From an uncultured Lachnospiraceae bacterium (GTDB lineage: Bacteria > Bacillota > Clostridia > Lachnospirales > Lachnospiraceae), in contig CAJTPS010000017.1 of assembly GCA_910578555.1 (NCBI GenBank), positions 1 through 64,000 on the forward strand: a stretch of DNA of 64,000 bases, given 5' to 3'. This document shows positions 1 through 8,800 of the stretch, one piece after another. Each line of letters opens with the position of its first letter. The stretch's first letter is position 1. Made by a program: the position numbers and the translations under genes. The notes beneath the pieces are model-generated. The model was not told the DNA's origin. It saw only the letters and a list, made by a program, of their open reading frames with translations, and ran no database searches.

Positions 1-71
1 TTTATAATTTAGGCAACTTGGAGAGGTGATAAATGGATTTACCTTTCAGAGCTGGTATTTATATATCTTAA

Positions 72-100
72 TTGTAATATTTCTTCCGCCATGGTAGAAT
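72..100 (+). promoter_or_regulatory. Predicted sigma-70 type promoter for the first membrane protein gene
   Basis: TTGTAA at 72-77 and TAGAAT at 95-100 are separated by 17 bases, the standard vegetative spacing. A strong purine stretch (AGGAGG at 139-144) follows, but no in-frame start sits just behind it, so the translation start of the next gene stays ambiguous. Assignment is by match to consensus only. Confidence 0.45.
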
Positions 101-222
101 GACCTACATAAGTTATGAATATTCTTGCAGACAAAAATAGGAGGAAAGGAGATACCAGCGGGCAGAGTAAAGTAAGGCGTGCGATATCACCTGGAAGCGG
201 CATGAATGACGGAAGAGAAGGC

Positions 223-1671
223 ATGAAAAAAATAAAATTTTGGGATCTGGCACTGTTATGCACCAGCATCGGTTTCTATTTGCTGTATCCGCTGTTAGAC
301 GGCCCGGTGTGGTGCGCGGATTCCGGCGGATATGTTTCTATGCATATCACGCGGGAACCGCTCTATCCGACATTCCTTGCGCTGTGCAGAGGCATGGCGG
401 GCGTCCTGCGGGTCGATGCGCTGATGATCACGGTTGTACTGCAGAGTGTGCTGGCAGGTTTCACTGCATGGTATGCAGGGATAGCGGTCCGGGACATGAA
501 GGCGGGCAGCAGGGTCTTGCAGCTTGCGGCGATCCTGTTTCAATTCGCAGTGACGCTTCTATGCCGGTTTGCGGCGGGCAGAGGATCGGCATATACGGAC
601 AGTATATTGACGGAAGGAGTCGGGCTTTCGTTTTATGTGTTGTTTATCATCAGTCTGTATCTTTATGTACGGACGCGGCGCAGCAGGCAGCTGTGGCTGA
701 CGCTTTTATTTTCTTTTCTGCTGATCAGTCTGCGCAAGCAGATGATGATTACGCTGCTGATTATGGGAATTGTTTTTGCATGGTATATCCTGATACGGGA
801 GCGACAGATCCGAAAGTTTCTGTGCCTGGCGGCGATGATCGCAGCGGTTCTGATTGCGGGGAAAGTATTTGACAGAACCTATCAGTATGCGGTCCGGGGT
901 GAGTGGATGGAGCACAGCGGCAATTCCATGGGGATCTTGTGCACGCTGCTGTATTCTTCGGATGTGGAGAAGGATCAGACATTGTTCGAGAATGAGACGG
1001 TGCGGGAGCTCTATCTGGAGATTATGCGGCAGGCGGATGCGCAGCAGTTGTTGTACAAGTACGCGGGGAGCGGCTGGCTGACGGTGTCGGGCCATTATGC
1101 GGACAGCTATGATGCGATCGGCTACGGGATTATCAATCCCGTGGTGGAGGGATACATTCAGGAGAATTTCGAGTATTCCGAGACGGAGACGGCACGGCAA
1201 TACGATGCGGTCTGTGGGGAGATGACCCGCACGCTTATGCGGCAGAGCCACATGCCGTTATTTAAAGTATATGTATATAATCTGTGGAAAGGGCTGGTCA
1301 ACTCGATCGCGCAGGCGAACCGGCTGCTCAGCCTGTATGCTGCTGCGGCCTATTTGACCGCGGGTGCTATGGCGTGGTATCTGGCGCGGCGCGGGAGTGC
1401 GCTGCAACGGCGGATACGGAGTGTTCCGGACAAAGGGAGTATGCAGGAAGAAGAGAGCGTGCAGGCTGTGAGCGGAGAAATCGGGGCAAGTCTTTGTTTT
1501 GCATTTATTGTGATGACCGGTATTGTGGTGAACGCGCTGGCCGTCGGCATTGTCATCTTTGCACAGCCGCGGTATATGATTTACAGCATGGGGCTGTTCT
1601 ATACCGCGGTATGCATGATGGGGTATGACATATTGCGCTTACAAAAGCATATATACCGGCCTGTTTATTGA
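223..1671 (+). CDS. Polytopic membrane protein, GT39/PMT-like glycosyltransferase candidate
   Basis: About 480 residues with roughly ten hydrophobic segments. After the first helix comes an extracytoplasmic loop with an Asp-Ser...Tyr stretch and an Arg-Glu-Pro-Leu-Tyr-Pro motif, which resembles the first loop of lipid-linked-sugar glycosyltransferases of the GT39/PMT type. A long central hydrophilic part and two C-terminal helices follow. The ATG at 223 is chosen because GGAAGAGAAG precedes it and the first helix starts soon after; ATGs at 202 and 115 are also in frame. The gene converges on the alpha-glucosidase operon and its last seven bases overlap the last bases of that operon. Function is inferred from topology; no enzyme motif is certain. 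Confidence 0.6.
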   Translation: MKKIKFWDLALLCTSIGFYLLYPLLDGPVWCADSGGYVSMHITREPLYPTFLALCRGMAGVLRVDALMITVVLQSVLAGFTAWYAGIAVRDMKAGSRVLQLAAILFQFAVTLLCRFAAGRGSAYTDSILTEGVGLSFYVLFIISLYLYVRTRRSRQLWLTLLFSFLLISLRKQMMITLLIMGIVFAWYILIRERQIRKFLCLAAMIAAVLIAGKVFDRTYQYAVRGEWMEHSGNSMGILCTLLYSSDVEKDQTLFENETVRELYLEIMRQADAQQLLYKYAGSGWLTVSGHYADSYDAIGYGIINPVVEGYIQENFEYSETETARQYDAVCGEMTRTLMRQSHMPLFKVYVYNLWKGLVNSIAQANRLLSLYAAAAYLTAGAMAWYLARRGSALQRRIRSVPDKGSMQEEESVQAVSGEIGASLCFAFIVMTGIVVNALAVGIVIFAQPRYMIYSMGLFYTAVCMMGYDILRLQKHIYRPVY

Positions 1672-3341
1672 CATATATGCAGTACAAATGCCTCATAAGG
1701 CTTAAGGGTCATCCCGGCCTTATCATATACATTTTCCCTGTTAGAGATCAGGCAGGGTGCGCCCACAAACGCATCGGGAAGGGTATAAGCCGTCTCGCGG
1801 CCGCTGAAGCTGCACACAACGAGAAGCTGCTCTTCATCCAGTGTTCTGGTGTAGACGTAGAGTTCCTCACTGTCTGGCAGGAGCAGCTCATACCTGCCGT
1901 ATACCATGACCGGATGCTCTTTTCTGAGTGCAATCAGCTTCTTATAATAATGGAATACGGAATCCGGGTCTGCGGTCGCTGCTTTGGCGTTGATCTCCTT
2001 ATAATTGGGATTGACCGGAAGCCATGGTGTTCCGGCGGTGAATCCCGCCTGTGCGGAGTCATCCCACTGCATGGGCGTTCTGGCGTTATCCCGGCTCTTG
2101 AAGATAATACACGGCCAGAATACCTCGTGGGATAAGGAACCCTCGGCGCACCACTCTCTGTAAGCGTTAATACTCTCGATATCGCGGAAATCATCGGGAC
2201 TCTGAAAAGGGTAATTGGTCATACCCAGTTCTTCGCCCTGATAGATATAAGGCGTACCCTGCAGCATGTGCAGGCAGGTGGCAAGCATCTTCGCGGAAAC
2301 CTCCCGATACTGCGGACGGTCGTCACCGAAACGGGAGACGGCGCGCGGCTGGTCGTGATTGTCCCAGAACAGGCTGTTCCATGCCTGACCGTAAAGTTCA
2401 GTCTGCCAGCGGGACAAGGTCTTCTTCAGCGTGGTAAGCGGGATCTTTTCATCCGTCCACTTCCCGTATTTGCCGTCGCCTTCCACATGCTCGAACTGGA
2501 ATACCATGTTGAGTTCATGTGCGTCTTCACCCGCGTACTGCTTCGCAAGTTCTGTCGTTACGCCGGCTGTCTCGCCGACGGTCATGATATCGTATCTGGA
2601 GAGCACTTTCTCGTTCATCTCCTGCAGATATTTGTGTACATTGGGACCGTGGATACAGTATGGACCGAAGTCTCCGTACTGACCGTCCCCCTTGCCGTCC
2701 GGCATTTCTCCGGTCTTGGAAATCATGCTGATCACGTCCATGCGGAAACCGTCGATGCCTTTATCACACCACCATGTCATCATGTCGAACACTTCCTGCC
2801 GCACTTTTGCGTTATCCCAGTTTAAGTCGGGCTGTTTTCTGGAAAAAAGGTGCAGGTAGTACATACCGGTCGCCTCGTCATACTGCCATGCCGATCCGCC
2901 GAAGCAGGAACCCCAGTTGTTGGGCGGGGTCTGTGCGTCTTTGCCCTCGCGCCAGATATAGTAGTCGCGGTAGGCGTTATCAGTAGATTTCCGGCTCTCC
3001 ATAAACCATTTGTGTTCGTCGGAGGTGTGGTTGACCACCAGGTCCATGACGATGCGGATGCCGCGCTTATGCGCCTCGGTCAGCAGTTCGTCGAAATCTT
3101 CCATCGTGCCGAATTCATCCATAATGTCCTGATAATCGCTGATATCGTAACCGTTGTCATCGTTTGGAGACTTATACACCGGAGAAAGCCAGATCACGTC
3201 GATCCCCAGATATTTCAGATAGTCCAGCCTGCTGATGATGCCCTGCAGATCGCCGATGCCGTCTCCGTTGCTGTCCATAAAACTGCGCGGATAAATCTGA
3301 TAGATAACCGCCTCTTTCCACCATGTTCTGCTCATATTCAT
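1665..3341 (-). CDS. GH13 subfamily 31 alpha-glucosidase, likely oligo-1,6-glucosidase
   Basis: 558-residue cytoplasmic glycoside hydrolase predicted to remove terminal glucose from isomalto-oligosaccharides. A calcium-type loop DSNGDGIGD lies at 23-31. The catalytic triad is visible: nucleophile Asp202 in GFRMDV, acid/base Glu257 in VGET, and stabilising Asp330 in NHDQPR. The residue after the nucleophile is Val, which in this family goes with alpha-1,6 specificity. Length is typical for the family. The start has AAAGGA seven bases upstream; a second ATG two codons in is also possible. It is the second gene of an operon, 23 bases behind a paralogue, with an AraC-type regulator gene next in line upstream. 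Its 3' end overlaps the convergent membrane gene. Confidence 0.9.
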   Translation of the reverse strand: MNMSRTWWKEAVIYQIYPRSFMDSNGDGIGDLQGIISRLDYLKYLGIDVIWLSPVYKSPNDDNGYDISDYQDIMDEFGTMEDFDELLTEAHKRGIRIVMDLVVNHTSDEHKWFMESRKSTDNAYRDYYIWREGKDAQTPPNNWGSCFGGSAWQYDEATGMYYLHLFSRKQPDLNWDNAKVRQEVFDMMTWWCDKGIDGFRMDVISMISKTGEMPDGKGDGQYGDFGPYCIHGPNVHKYLQEMNEKVLSRYDIMTVGETAGVTTELAKQYAGEDAHELNMVFQFEHVEGDGKYGKWTDEKIPLTTLKKTLSRWQTELYGQAWNSLFWDNHDQPRAVSRFGDDRPQYREVSAKMLATCLHMLQGTPYIYQGEELGMTNYPFQSPDDFRDIESINAYREWCAEGSLSHEVFWPCIIFKSRDNARTPMQWDDSAQAGFTAGTPWLPVNPNYKEINAKAATADPDSVFHYYKKLIALRKEHPVMVYGRYELLLPDSEELYVYTRTLDEEQLLVVCSFSGRETAYTLPDAFVGAPCLISNRENVYDKAGMTLKPYEAFVLHICQ

Positions 3342-3364
3342 TCTGTCCTTTCTTTATTTTGTTT

Positions 3365-5029
3365 TTACATTTCCAGTATCACTACCTGATAGCCGTGCAG
3401 TCTGATGCGACTGCCGTCCGCCGCTATTTCTTTATAATTGTTCAAAAGTACTTTTTTATATGCACCGGGCAGCAGGATCTCCTGCTCTTCACGCTGGTAA
3501 TTGCCGATCACAAACAGCGTCCGGTCTCCTTTCCGGTAATATGCCATCAGGTTGTGCCGCTCCTCCCACGCCGGTTTCAGTGCGCCGTACACGATGGTTT
3601 CTTTGTAGGCAGGGTCTTTGCGCAGCGCAATCAGTTTCTTATAGAAAGCGTATACCGAGTCCGGATCGTCTTTCTGTGATTTCGCGTTAATGGAAGCGTA
3701 GTTGGGATTGACCCTGAGCCAGGGAGTACCGCTCGTAAATCCGGCATTGGCTTCATCGGACCACTGCATGGGGGTGCGGGCGTTGTCACGGCTGTATTTT
3801 GAGACGGCCTTTAAAGCTTCCGCAGGCGTGAGCCCGGCTTCCAGAGCGACAAGATATTCGTCGCGGGTAGAGATGTCGTCAATCTCTTCTATAGAAGTAA
3901 AGGGCATATTCTCCATGCCCAGTTCCTGACCCTGGTAGATAAAAGGAAGCCCGCGCAGCATGAAGTTTAACGCTGCCAGCATTTTTTTGCTCTCTGTGCA
4001 GCAGTCTCCTTCGGGAATGTAGCGGCTGACGCCCCGCGGTTCGTCGTGGTTTTCAATAATATTGGACAGGAAGCCGATATTCCCGACTTTAGCCTGCGAT
4101 TCAAAGCAGCGGTGTTTGTAATCATCCGGCTCGACCGGTCTGGCGTCATACCAGCCTTTGTCGCTGGCGCCGCACATCGTCTCGTTAAAGTCGAACATGC
4201 TGGAGAAATAGCCGTCGTCGCCGATGAAGTCCGGGATTTCTTCCGCTTTTTCATTGAAAACCTCGCCTACCGTGAAGGCATCGTATTGACGGAAGGTTCG
4301 GTCACGCAGTTCCGAGAGGAAAGTACCGATCCCTTTTGCCTCCTGCAGCATGACATGCATACCGCACAGTCCGTCGTCCCGGTCCGGTTCATAACTGCGA
4401 AGCGGCAGTGCTTTCTTGATATTGATGATCGCGTCGATGCGGAAGCCGCCGAGCCCCTTGTCGAGCCACCAGTTGATATTCCGGTAGACTTCTTCGCGAA
4501 GCTCCGGGTTTTCCCAGTTAAGGTCCGGCTGTTTCTTATGAAACACATGGAGATACTGCCTGTCTGTGCCGGGCAGGTCTTCCCACACGGGACCGCCAAA
4601 GTAGGAACGCCAGTTGGTGGGCAGTTCCCCGTCCGTCTTTTTCTTCAGATAGAAAAAATTACCGTATTTGCCGTCGGGGTCTTCGCATGCTTTCCGGAAC
4701 CACTCGTGCTCGTCGGAGCAGTGGTTTACGACCAGGTCCATCAGGATATACATATCCCGCCGCCTGGCTTCCGCGATCAGCCGCTCCATGTCTTCCATGG
4801 TGCCGAAGCGGGGATCGATCCGATAGTAGTCTGAGATGTCGTAGCCCTGATCCGCCAGAGGAGACTGATAGCAGGGAGAAAGCCAGATAATGTCTATGCC
4901 CAGATCCTGCAGATAGTCGAGTTTATCTATGATGCCCGGCAGATCGCCGATGCCGTCGCCGTTGGAATCATAGAAACTCTTCGGATAAATTTGATATGCC
5001 ACTTTGTCATGCCACCATTTCTTAGTCAT
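3365..5029 (-). CDS. GH13 subfamily 31 alpha-glucosidase, second paralogue
   Basis: 554-residue GH13 enzyme with the whole catalytic set: Asp199 (GFRIDAI), Glu256 (VGEV) and Asp329 (NHDEPR), plus the DSNGDGIGD loop at 21-29. The residue after the nucleophile is Ala, not the Val of its neighbour; in GH13_31 enzymes Ala or Thr here goes with alpha-1,4 or broader specificity. The two genes may thus split a mixed alpha-1,4/alpha-1,6 substrate. First gene of the operon; GGGAGGT lies just before the ATG. A TATAAT box is found 36 bases upstream without a good -35 box, which suits activation by the adjacent AraC-type protein. Exact substrate is inference. Confidence 0.9.
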   Translation of the reverse strand: MTKKWWHDKVAYQIYPKSFYDSNGDGIGDLPGIIDKLDYLQDLGIDIIWLSPCYQSPLADQGYDISDYYRIDPRFGTMEDMERLIAEARRRDMYILMDLVVNHCSDEHEWFRKACEDPDGKYGNFFYLKKKTDGELPTNWRSYFGGPVWEDLPGTDRQYLHVFHKKQPDLNWENPELREEVYRNINWWLDKGLGGFRIDAIINIKKALPLRSYEPDRDDGLCGMHVMLQEAKGIGTFLSELRDRTFRQYDAFTVGEVFNEKAEEIPDFIGDDGYFSSMFDFNETMCGASDKGWYDARPVEPDDYKHRCFESQAKVGNIGFLSNIIENHDEPRGVSRYIPEGDCCTESKKMLAALNFMLRGLPFIYQGQELGMENMPFTSIEEIDDISTRDEYLVALEAGLTPAEALKAVSKYSRDNARTPMQWSDEANAGFTSGTPWLRVNPNYASINAKSQKDDPDSVYAFYKKLIALRKDPAYKETIVYGALKPAWEERHNLMAYYRKGDRTLFVIGNYQREEQEILLPGAYKKVLLNNYKEIAADGSRIRLHGYQVVILEM

Positions 5030-5064
5030 AACCGTACCTCCCGCAAAAATGTCTTATGAAATAC

Positions 5065-5070
5065 ATTATA
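5065..5070 (-). promoter_or_regulatory. -10 box (TATAAT) of the alpha-glucosidase operon
   Basis: A perfect TATAAT on the minus strand lies 36 bases before the start codon. No TTGACA-like hexamer sits 16-18 bases upstream, so the promoter is likely activator dependent. The adjacent AraC-family gene is the obvious candidate. Confidence 0.5.
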
Positions 5071-5236
5071 ATGATTTGCACAGGGAAAGTCTTACGATTA
5101 TATGCTAAATAATTACGCTATATTGACTTTTATCACATGGATTAGCTCGATGGTGATTTGCAGGTTCTGCTCGGGCAGTATGCCGTTCTATTTTGCACAT
5201 AGCGCCTTTGGACATCCGGGCAGCATTCTGATGGCA

Positions 5237-6208
5237 TCAATCTGTGACCGCAGCTGCGCTTTTGCGGTACTGCAAGGGGGTCATGCCCGTATACCGGCGA
5301 AATTCCCGCAGGAAATTGCCCATATTGTTGAAACCGCATTCCAGACAGACCTCCGTCACGGGCAGACCGGTTTCTTCCAGAAGCCGTATTGCCTGTTTGA
5401 TCCGATATTCGTTGAGATATTCCATCGGAGAATGTCCGACCGCTTTCTTAAAAAGACGGCAGAAATATTGTTCGTTCAGATTTACGCATCCCGCAAGATC
5501 GGCTATATGAAGTTTTTCCTGATAATGGTGCTTCATATACGTCAGTGCGGTTTTAATGCTTTCGACGCGCTTATCCTGGTTACTTTCGGCAGGCATGAAA
5601 AGCCGGTTGGCAGAGAGCGTGGCAAGGATGTAAAGCAGAGCGGATTTGATATATAATTGACTGGTTAAGTCATCGGTCACGGCAGTGCTGTCCACACAGG
5701 CGTCTTCGGGACGGGAAGTGTCTGCGGCCGGCAGAATTACAGAGGGATCTACGGCCTTCATCTGGCCAAAAGCGTGCATGACGTCTGTAAAAGCGCTTTT
5801 CATCGGTGCGAATGCGGGCTGTTCTGGCGTGAGGCACCGCGGAAACAGCAGTCTGCCGCTTCGAATGGGTTTGAGCAGGCGGATCTGCGCTTCATCGCAG
5901 GAGTCAAAGCACAGGAGTCCGGGGGAGAAGACGATCGCATCTTCCCAATGTCTGTCGGACGTCTCCGTGACGATGCTGTGCAGTTCGCCGGGGTTGATGA
6001 AGTAGAAGCATTCAGAGCGAATCGGAAATGATTCCATATTGATTTCCAGCCGGAACTTTCCGGCGGAAAAGTAGAGGATCTCAACCTCGTCATGCCAGTG
6101 GTGCTTGACCAGCGTGCCTTTGCCGGCGGAGTGGGTCCGGTAGATGGCACAGGGAAAAGAGTCTGTGCCGTGGGTACGGATTTCTTTGAGAATGGAGGGC
6201 TGCTGCAT
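5237..6208 (-). CDS. AraC-family transcriptional regulator with cupin sensor domain
   Basis: 323 residues. The N-terminal half (about 30-120) is cupin-like: a His-His-Trp-His-Asp-Glu stretch near 36-41 followed by alternating beta strands and an Asn-Pro-Gly-Glu-Leu-His motif. The C-terminal 100 residues are a double helix-turn-helix of AraC type, with the signature segment CGFNNMGNFLREFRRYTG and the usual PLQYR end. It is encoded in the same direction as, and 207 bases upstream of, the two alpha-glucosidase genes, so it most likely senses a sugar and activates that operon. The ligand cannot be read from the sequence. Confidence 0.85.
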   Translation of the reverse strand: MQQPSILKEIRTHGTDSFPCAIYRTHSAGKGTLVKHHWHDEVEILYFSAGKFRLEINMESFPIRSECFYFINPGELHSIVTETSDRHWEDAIVFSPGLLCFDSCDEAQIRLLKPIRSGRLLFPRCLTPEQPAFAPMKSAFTDVMHAFGQMKAVDPSVILPAADTSRPEDACVDSTAVTDDLTSQLYIKSALLYILATLSANRLFMPAESNQDKRVESIKTALTYMKHHYQEKLHIADLAGCVNLNEQYFCRLFKKAVGHSPMEYLNEYRIKQAIRLLEETGLPVTEVCLECGFNNMGNFLREFRRYTGMTPLQYRKSAAAVTD

Positions 6209-6397
6209 GGGCGGTTTCCTTTCAATCGGGCAGGGTGTACATGCCGCTTTATCTATTATAGGATTAGCGTGTCATAAGCACCTTTTGACACACTAATCAT
6301 TATAGTAGAAAAACAGGAAATATACAAAGAAGATTGAAAAAGAGTACTTTCAATCTTGTAAAAATATTCCGCTCCTGCATAAAGATAAAAATAGTTG

Positions 6398-6426
6398 TTG
6401 ACAAATTCCATATCATGGTGTATTAT
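6398..6426 (+). promoter_or_regulatory. Strong promoter of cysK
   Basis: TTGACA at 6398-6403 and TATTAT at 6421-6426 with a 17-base spacer. Transcription would start near 6433, giving a leader of about 115 bases. The rest of the 6209-6549 gap holds no gene that I can support. Confidence 0.75.
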
Positions 6427-6439
6427 CATTTCATATAAA

Positions 6440-6458
6440 TCCTAGTATATAAGTAGGA
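6440..6458 (+). promoter_or_regulatory. Inverted repeat TCCTA-n9-TAGGA over the cysK transcription start
   Basis: TCCTA (6440-6444) and TAGGA (6454-6458) form a dyad just after the predicted start point, where a bound repressor would block transcription. Rrf2-family regulators (CymR/IscR type) often control cysK in Firmicutes, so this is a candidate site, but the regulator is not encoded in this window. Confidence 0.4.
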
Positions 6459-6549
6459 AATAAAACCAAGTGAAGCACACAAAGCATGTCCTGGTCAGCA
6501 AGAGACATCAGACGGTGCGGAACAGGGATATTTCAGAACGGAGGGAATA

Positions 6550-7488
6550 ATGGCAGATATTAAAAAAAGTGCGGCGGAACTGATTGGCAGGACTCCTTTA
6601 CTGGAGATTACAAACTATGAAAAGAACCATGAAATTGCGGAGGCGACGATTCTGGTGAAGCTGGAGTATCTGAATCCGGCCGGGTCCGTTAAGGACCGGA
6701 TTGCGCTGAACATGATCGAGGAGGCGGAGAAGGCCGGCAGGCTGCAGCCGGGTGCGACTATCATCGAACCGACTTCCGGCAATACGGGCATCGGTCTGGC
6801 GGCGGTGGCGGCAGCCAAGGGTTATAAGGCGATCCTGACGCTGCCCGAGACGATGAGCGTGGAGCGCAGGAAGCTGCTGCAGGCATACGGGGCGGAACTG
6901 GTGCTGACCGATGGCACGCAGGGCATGACAGGTGCGATCGCTAAGGCGGAGGAACTGCATGCAGCCATGCCGGGGTCTATGATTCTCGGTCAGTTTGTGA
7001 ATCCGGCGAATCCCGCAGTGCATAAGGCAACCACGGGACCGGAGATCTGGAATGACACGGACGGTAAAGTGGATATCTTCGTGGCGGGTGTCGGCACAGG
7101 CGGCACGATCACGGGCGTCGGTGAGTATCTGAAGGAGCAGAACCCGGCGGTGCAGATCGTGGCGGTGGAGCCGGAGAGCAGTCCGGTTCTGTCCGGCGGT
7201 GCTGCGGGCGCTCATAAGATTCAGGGAATCGGCGCCGGATTTGTGCCGGAGGTGCTGAATACGAATGTATACGATGAGATTATCAAGGTTACCAATGAAG
7301 ATGCCTTTGCGGCAGGACGTGCGATTGCGGTAGAAGAAGGCGTGCTGGTGGGCATATCTTCCGGTGCGGCACTCCACGCGGCGACTAAACTGGCAAGGCG
7401 GCCGGAGAATAAAGGTAAAACCATCGTGGCGCTCCTGCCGGATTCCGGTGACCGCTATCTGTCTACACCGCTGTTTTCGGCGGAGTAG
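6550..7488 (+). CDS. cysK: Cysteine synthase A (O-acetylserine sulfhydrylase)
   Basis: 312-residue PLP enzyme that makes cysteine from O-acetylserine and sulfide. GRTPL is at 13-17, the PLP lysine is Lys48 in GSVKDR, the substrate loop is TSGNTG, the phosphate-binding glycine loop is GTGGTI(T)G, and SSGAA lies near the C-terminus. Length is exactly that of the family. GGAGGG lies seven bases before the ATG. The gene stands alone behind a strong promoter with a dyad at its start point, and is followed by the methionine/cystine-type ABC importer genes, so the two form a sulfur amino-acid block. Confidence 0.95.
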   Translation: MADIKKSAAELIGRTPLLEITNYEKNHEIAEATILVKLEYLNPAGSVKDRIALNMIEEAEKAGRLQPGATIIEPTSGNTGIGLAAVAAAKGYKAILTLPETMSVERRKLLQAYGAELVLTDGTQGMTGAIAKAEELHAAMPGSMILGQFVNPANPAVHKATTGPEIWNDTDGKVDIFVAGVGTGGTITGVGEYLKEQNPAVQIVAVEPESSPVLSGGAAGAHKIQGIGAGFVPEVLNTNVYDEIIKVTNEDAFAAGRAIAVEEGVLVGISSGAALHAATKLARRPENKGKTIVALLPDSGDRYLSTPLFSAE

Positions 7489-7499
7489 ATACTGTGTAA

Positions 7500-7534
7500 C
7501 AGTTCAGCCATTACGAATGGCGCGGGCTGAACTG
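7500..7534 (+). terminator. Hairpin after cysK
   Basis: Ten-base perfect arms CAGTTCAGCC (7500-7509) and GGCTGAACTG (7525-7534), directly after the stop codon. No U-tract follows, so it may end the transcript inefficiently or protect its 3' end. Confidence 0.4.
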
Positions 7535-7567
7535 CTGCAATATTAGTGTGAGTTTTCCTCCCACAAC

Positions 7568-7596
7568 TTGACAAATGCCGCTATCCATACTAAAGT
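7568..7596 (+). promoter_or_regulatory. Probable metNIQ promoter with overlapping inverted repeat
   Basis: TTGACA at 7568-7573, 17 bases, then TAAAGT at 7591-7596. AAATGCCGC at 7573-7581 is repeated exactly in inverted form at 7624-7632, so the repeat starts in the promoter and ends in the leader. This could be an operator pair or a leader stem. No SAM riboswitch or T-box was recognised. Confidence 0.45.
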
Positions 7597-7729
7597 AGTC
7601 ATGTTATAACAGTTTGATTTTATGCGGCATTTGCAGGGCGGAAGAGTATGCTTTTTCTTCTGTGCGCACAGATGAGACAGTCTGCAGGAGATAACAGCAG
7701 GCATGTGCATGGAAATGAGGAACAGTCGG

Positions 7730-8800
7730 ATGGCGGGAATAATAGAAGTTCGTAATTTGAGTAAAACGTTTGTGACAAAAGATGGCGACGTAGAGGCGCT
7801 GCAGGATATTAACCTGTCGATTCAGGCGGGGGATATCTACGGCATCATCGGTATGTCGGGAGCGGGTAAGAGTACTCTGGTGCGCTGCCTCAATTTCCTG
7901 GAGCGGCCCACATCGGGAACGGTGGAGATCGAGGGCAGGGATCTGGGTTCCCTGCGGGAAAAGGAACTTCGCGCCAAACGCGCCGGGATCGCGATGATTT
8001 TCCAGCATTTCAACCTGCTGATGCAGAAAAATGTAATAGATAACATATGTTTTCCGCTGCTGTATGCCGGCGTGAGTCAGAAGGACGGCGGGCAGAGGGG
8101 CGCTATGGGTAAGAAGGACGCCAGAAAGCGGGCGGAGGAGCTGTTAGAGATCGTAGGTATGACAGAGAAGGCGGGGGCATATCCGTCACAACTCTCGGGC
8201 GGACAGAAACAGCGTGTGGCGATCGCAAGAGCGCTTGCTGCGAATCCGAAAATCCTGCTGTGCGACGAGGCGACCAGTGCGCTGGACCCGCAGACGACAC
8301 AGTCGATCTTACAGCTTTTGAAACAAATTAACAGGGATTATGGCATAACGATTGTTATCATTACCCATGAGATGTCGGTGGTCAGGGAGATCTGCTCCCA
8401 TGTGGCGATCATCGGCGGTGGCCGTCTGGTGGAACAGGGCAGGGTAGCGGAAATCTTTTCCCATCCGAAGACGAAGGAAGCGAAGGAACTGATCGTCAGG
8501 GGACGGGGAGAGGAACGGCGTACATTAGAGAGCCATCAGAAGGATCTGATGAAAGGAAAATGCTGTATCCGTATCGTGTTTTCCGTCAATTCCTCTTTTG
8601 AGCCGGTGATTGCCAATATGGTGCTGCGGTTCGGACAGCCCATCAATATTCTGCGGGCCGACACCAAGAATGTGGAGGGCATCGCCAGAGGCGAGATGAT
8701 CTTAAGCCTGCCGGACGATGTGCAGGTGCAGCAGGATATGAAGGCGTATCTGATCGAGAGAGGTCTGGACGTAGAGGAGGTGGACGGCTATGTGGACTAG
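7730..8800 (+). CDS. metN: Methionine ABC importer, ATP-binding protein
   Basis: About 356 residues from the ATG at 7730 (GAGG nine bases upstream); an in-frame ATG at 7703 would add nine residues. The ATPase half carries Walker A GMSGAGKST, signature LSGGQKQR, Walker B LLCDEATSALD and the His switch in IITHEM. The last 90 residues look like the NIL domain that binds methionine and regulates transport in MetN proteins. The stop overlaps the start of metI by 11 bases. Together with metI and metQ it forms a complete D-methionine/L-methionine type importer. The loop between the Q-loop and signature is somewhat long (basic, about 15 extra residues). Confidence 0.92.
   Translation: MAGIIEVRNLSKTFVTKDGDVEALQDINLSIQAGDIYGIIGMSGAGKSTLVRCLNFLERPTSGTVEIEGRDLGSLREKELRAKRAGIAMIFQHFNLLMQKNVIDNICFPLLYAGVSQKDGGQRGAMGKKDARKRAEELLEIVGMTEKAGAYPSQLSGGQKQRVAIARALAANPKILLCDEATSALDPQTTQSILQLLKQINRDYGITIVIITHEMSVVREICSHVAIIGGGRLVEQGRVAEIFSHPKTKEAKELIVRGRGEERRTLESHQKDLMKGKCCIRIVFSVNSSFEPVIANMVLRFGQPINILRADTKNVEGIARGEMILSLPDDVQVQQDMKAYLIERGLDVEEVDGYVD

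Noticed and set aside
4046..4834. 262-codon plus-strand frame opposite an alpha-glucosidase
   Set aside because: No family features, and the catalytic residues on the other strand are intact.
6427..6549. T-box or SAM riboswitch in the cysK leader
   Set aside because: No T-box motif, specifier stem or SAM-riboswitch helices could be found.
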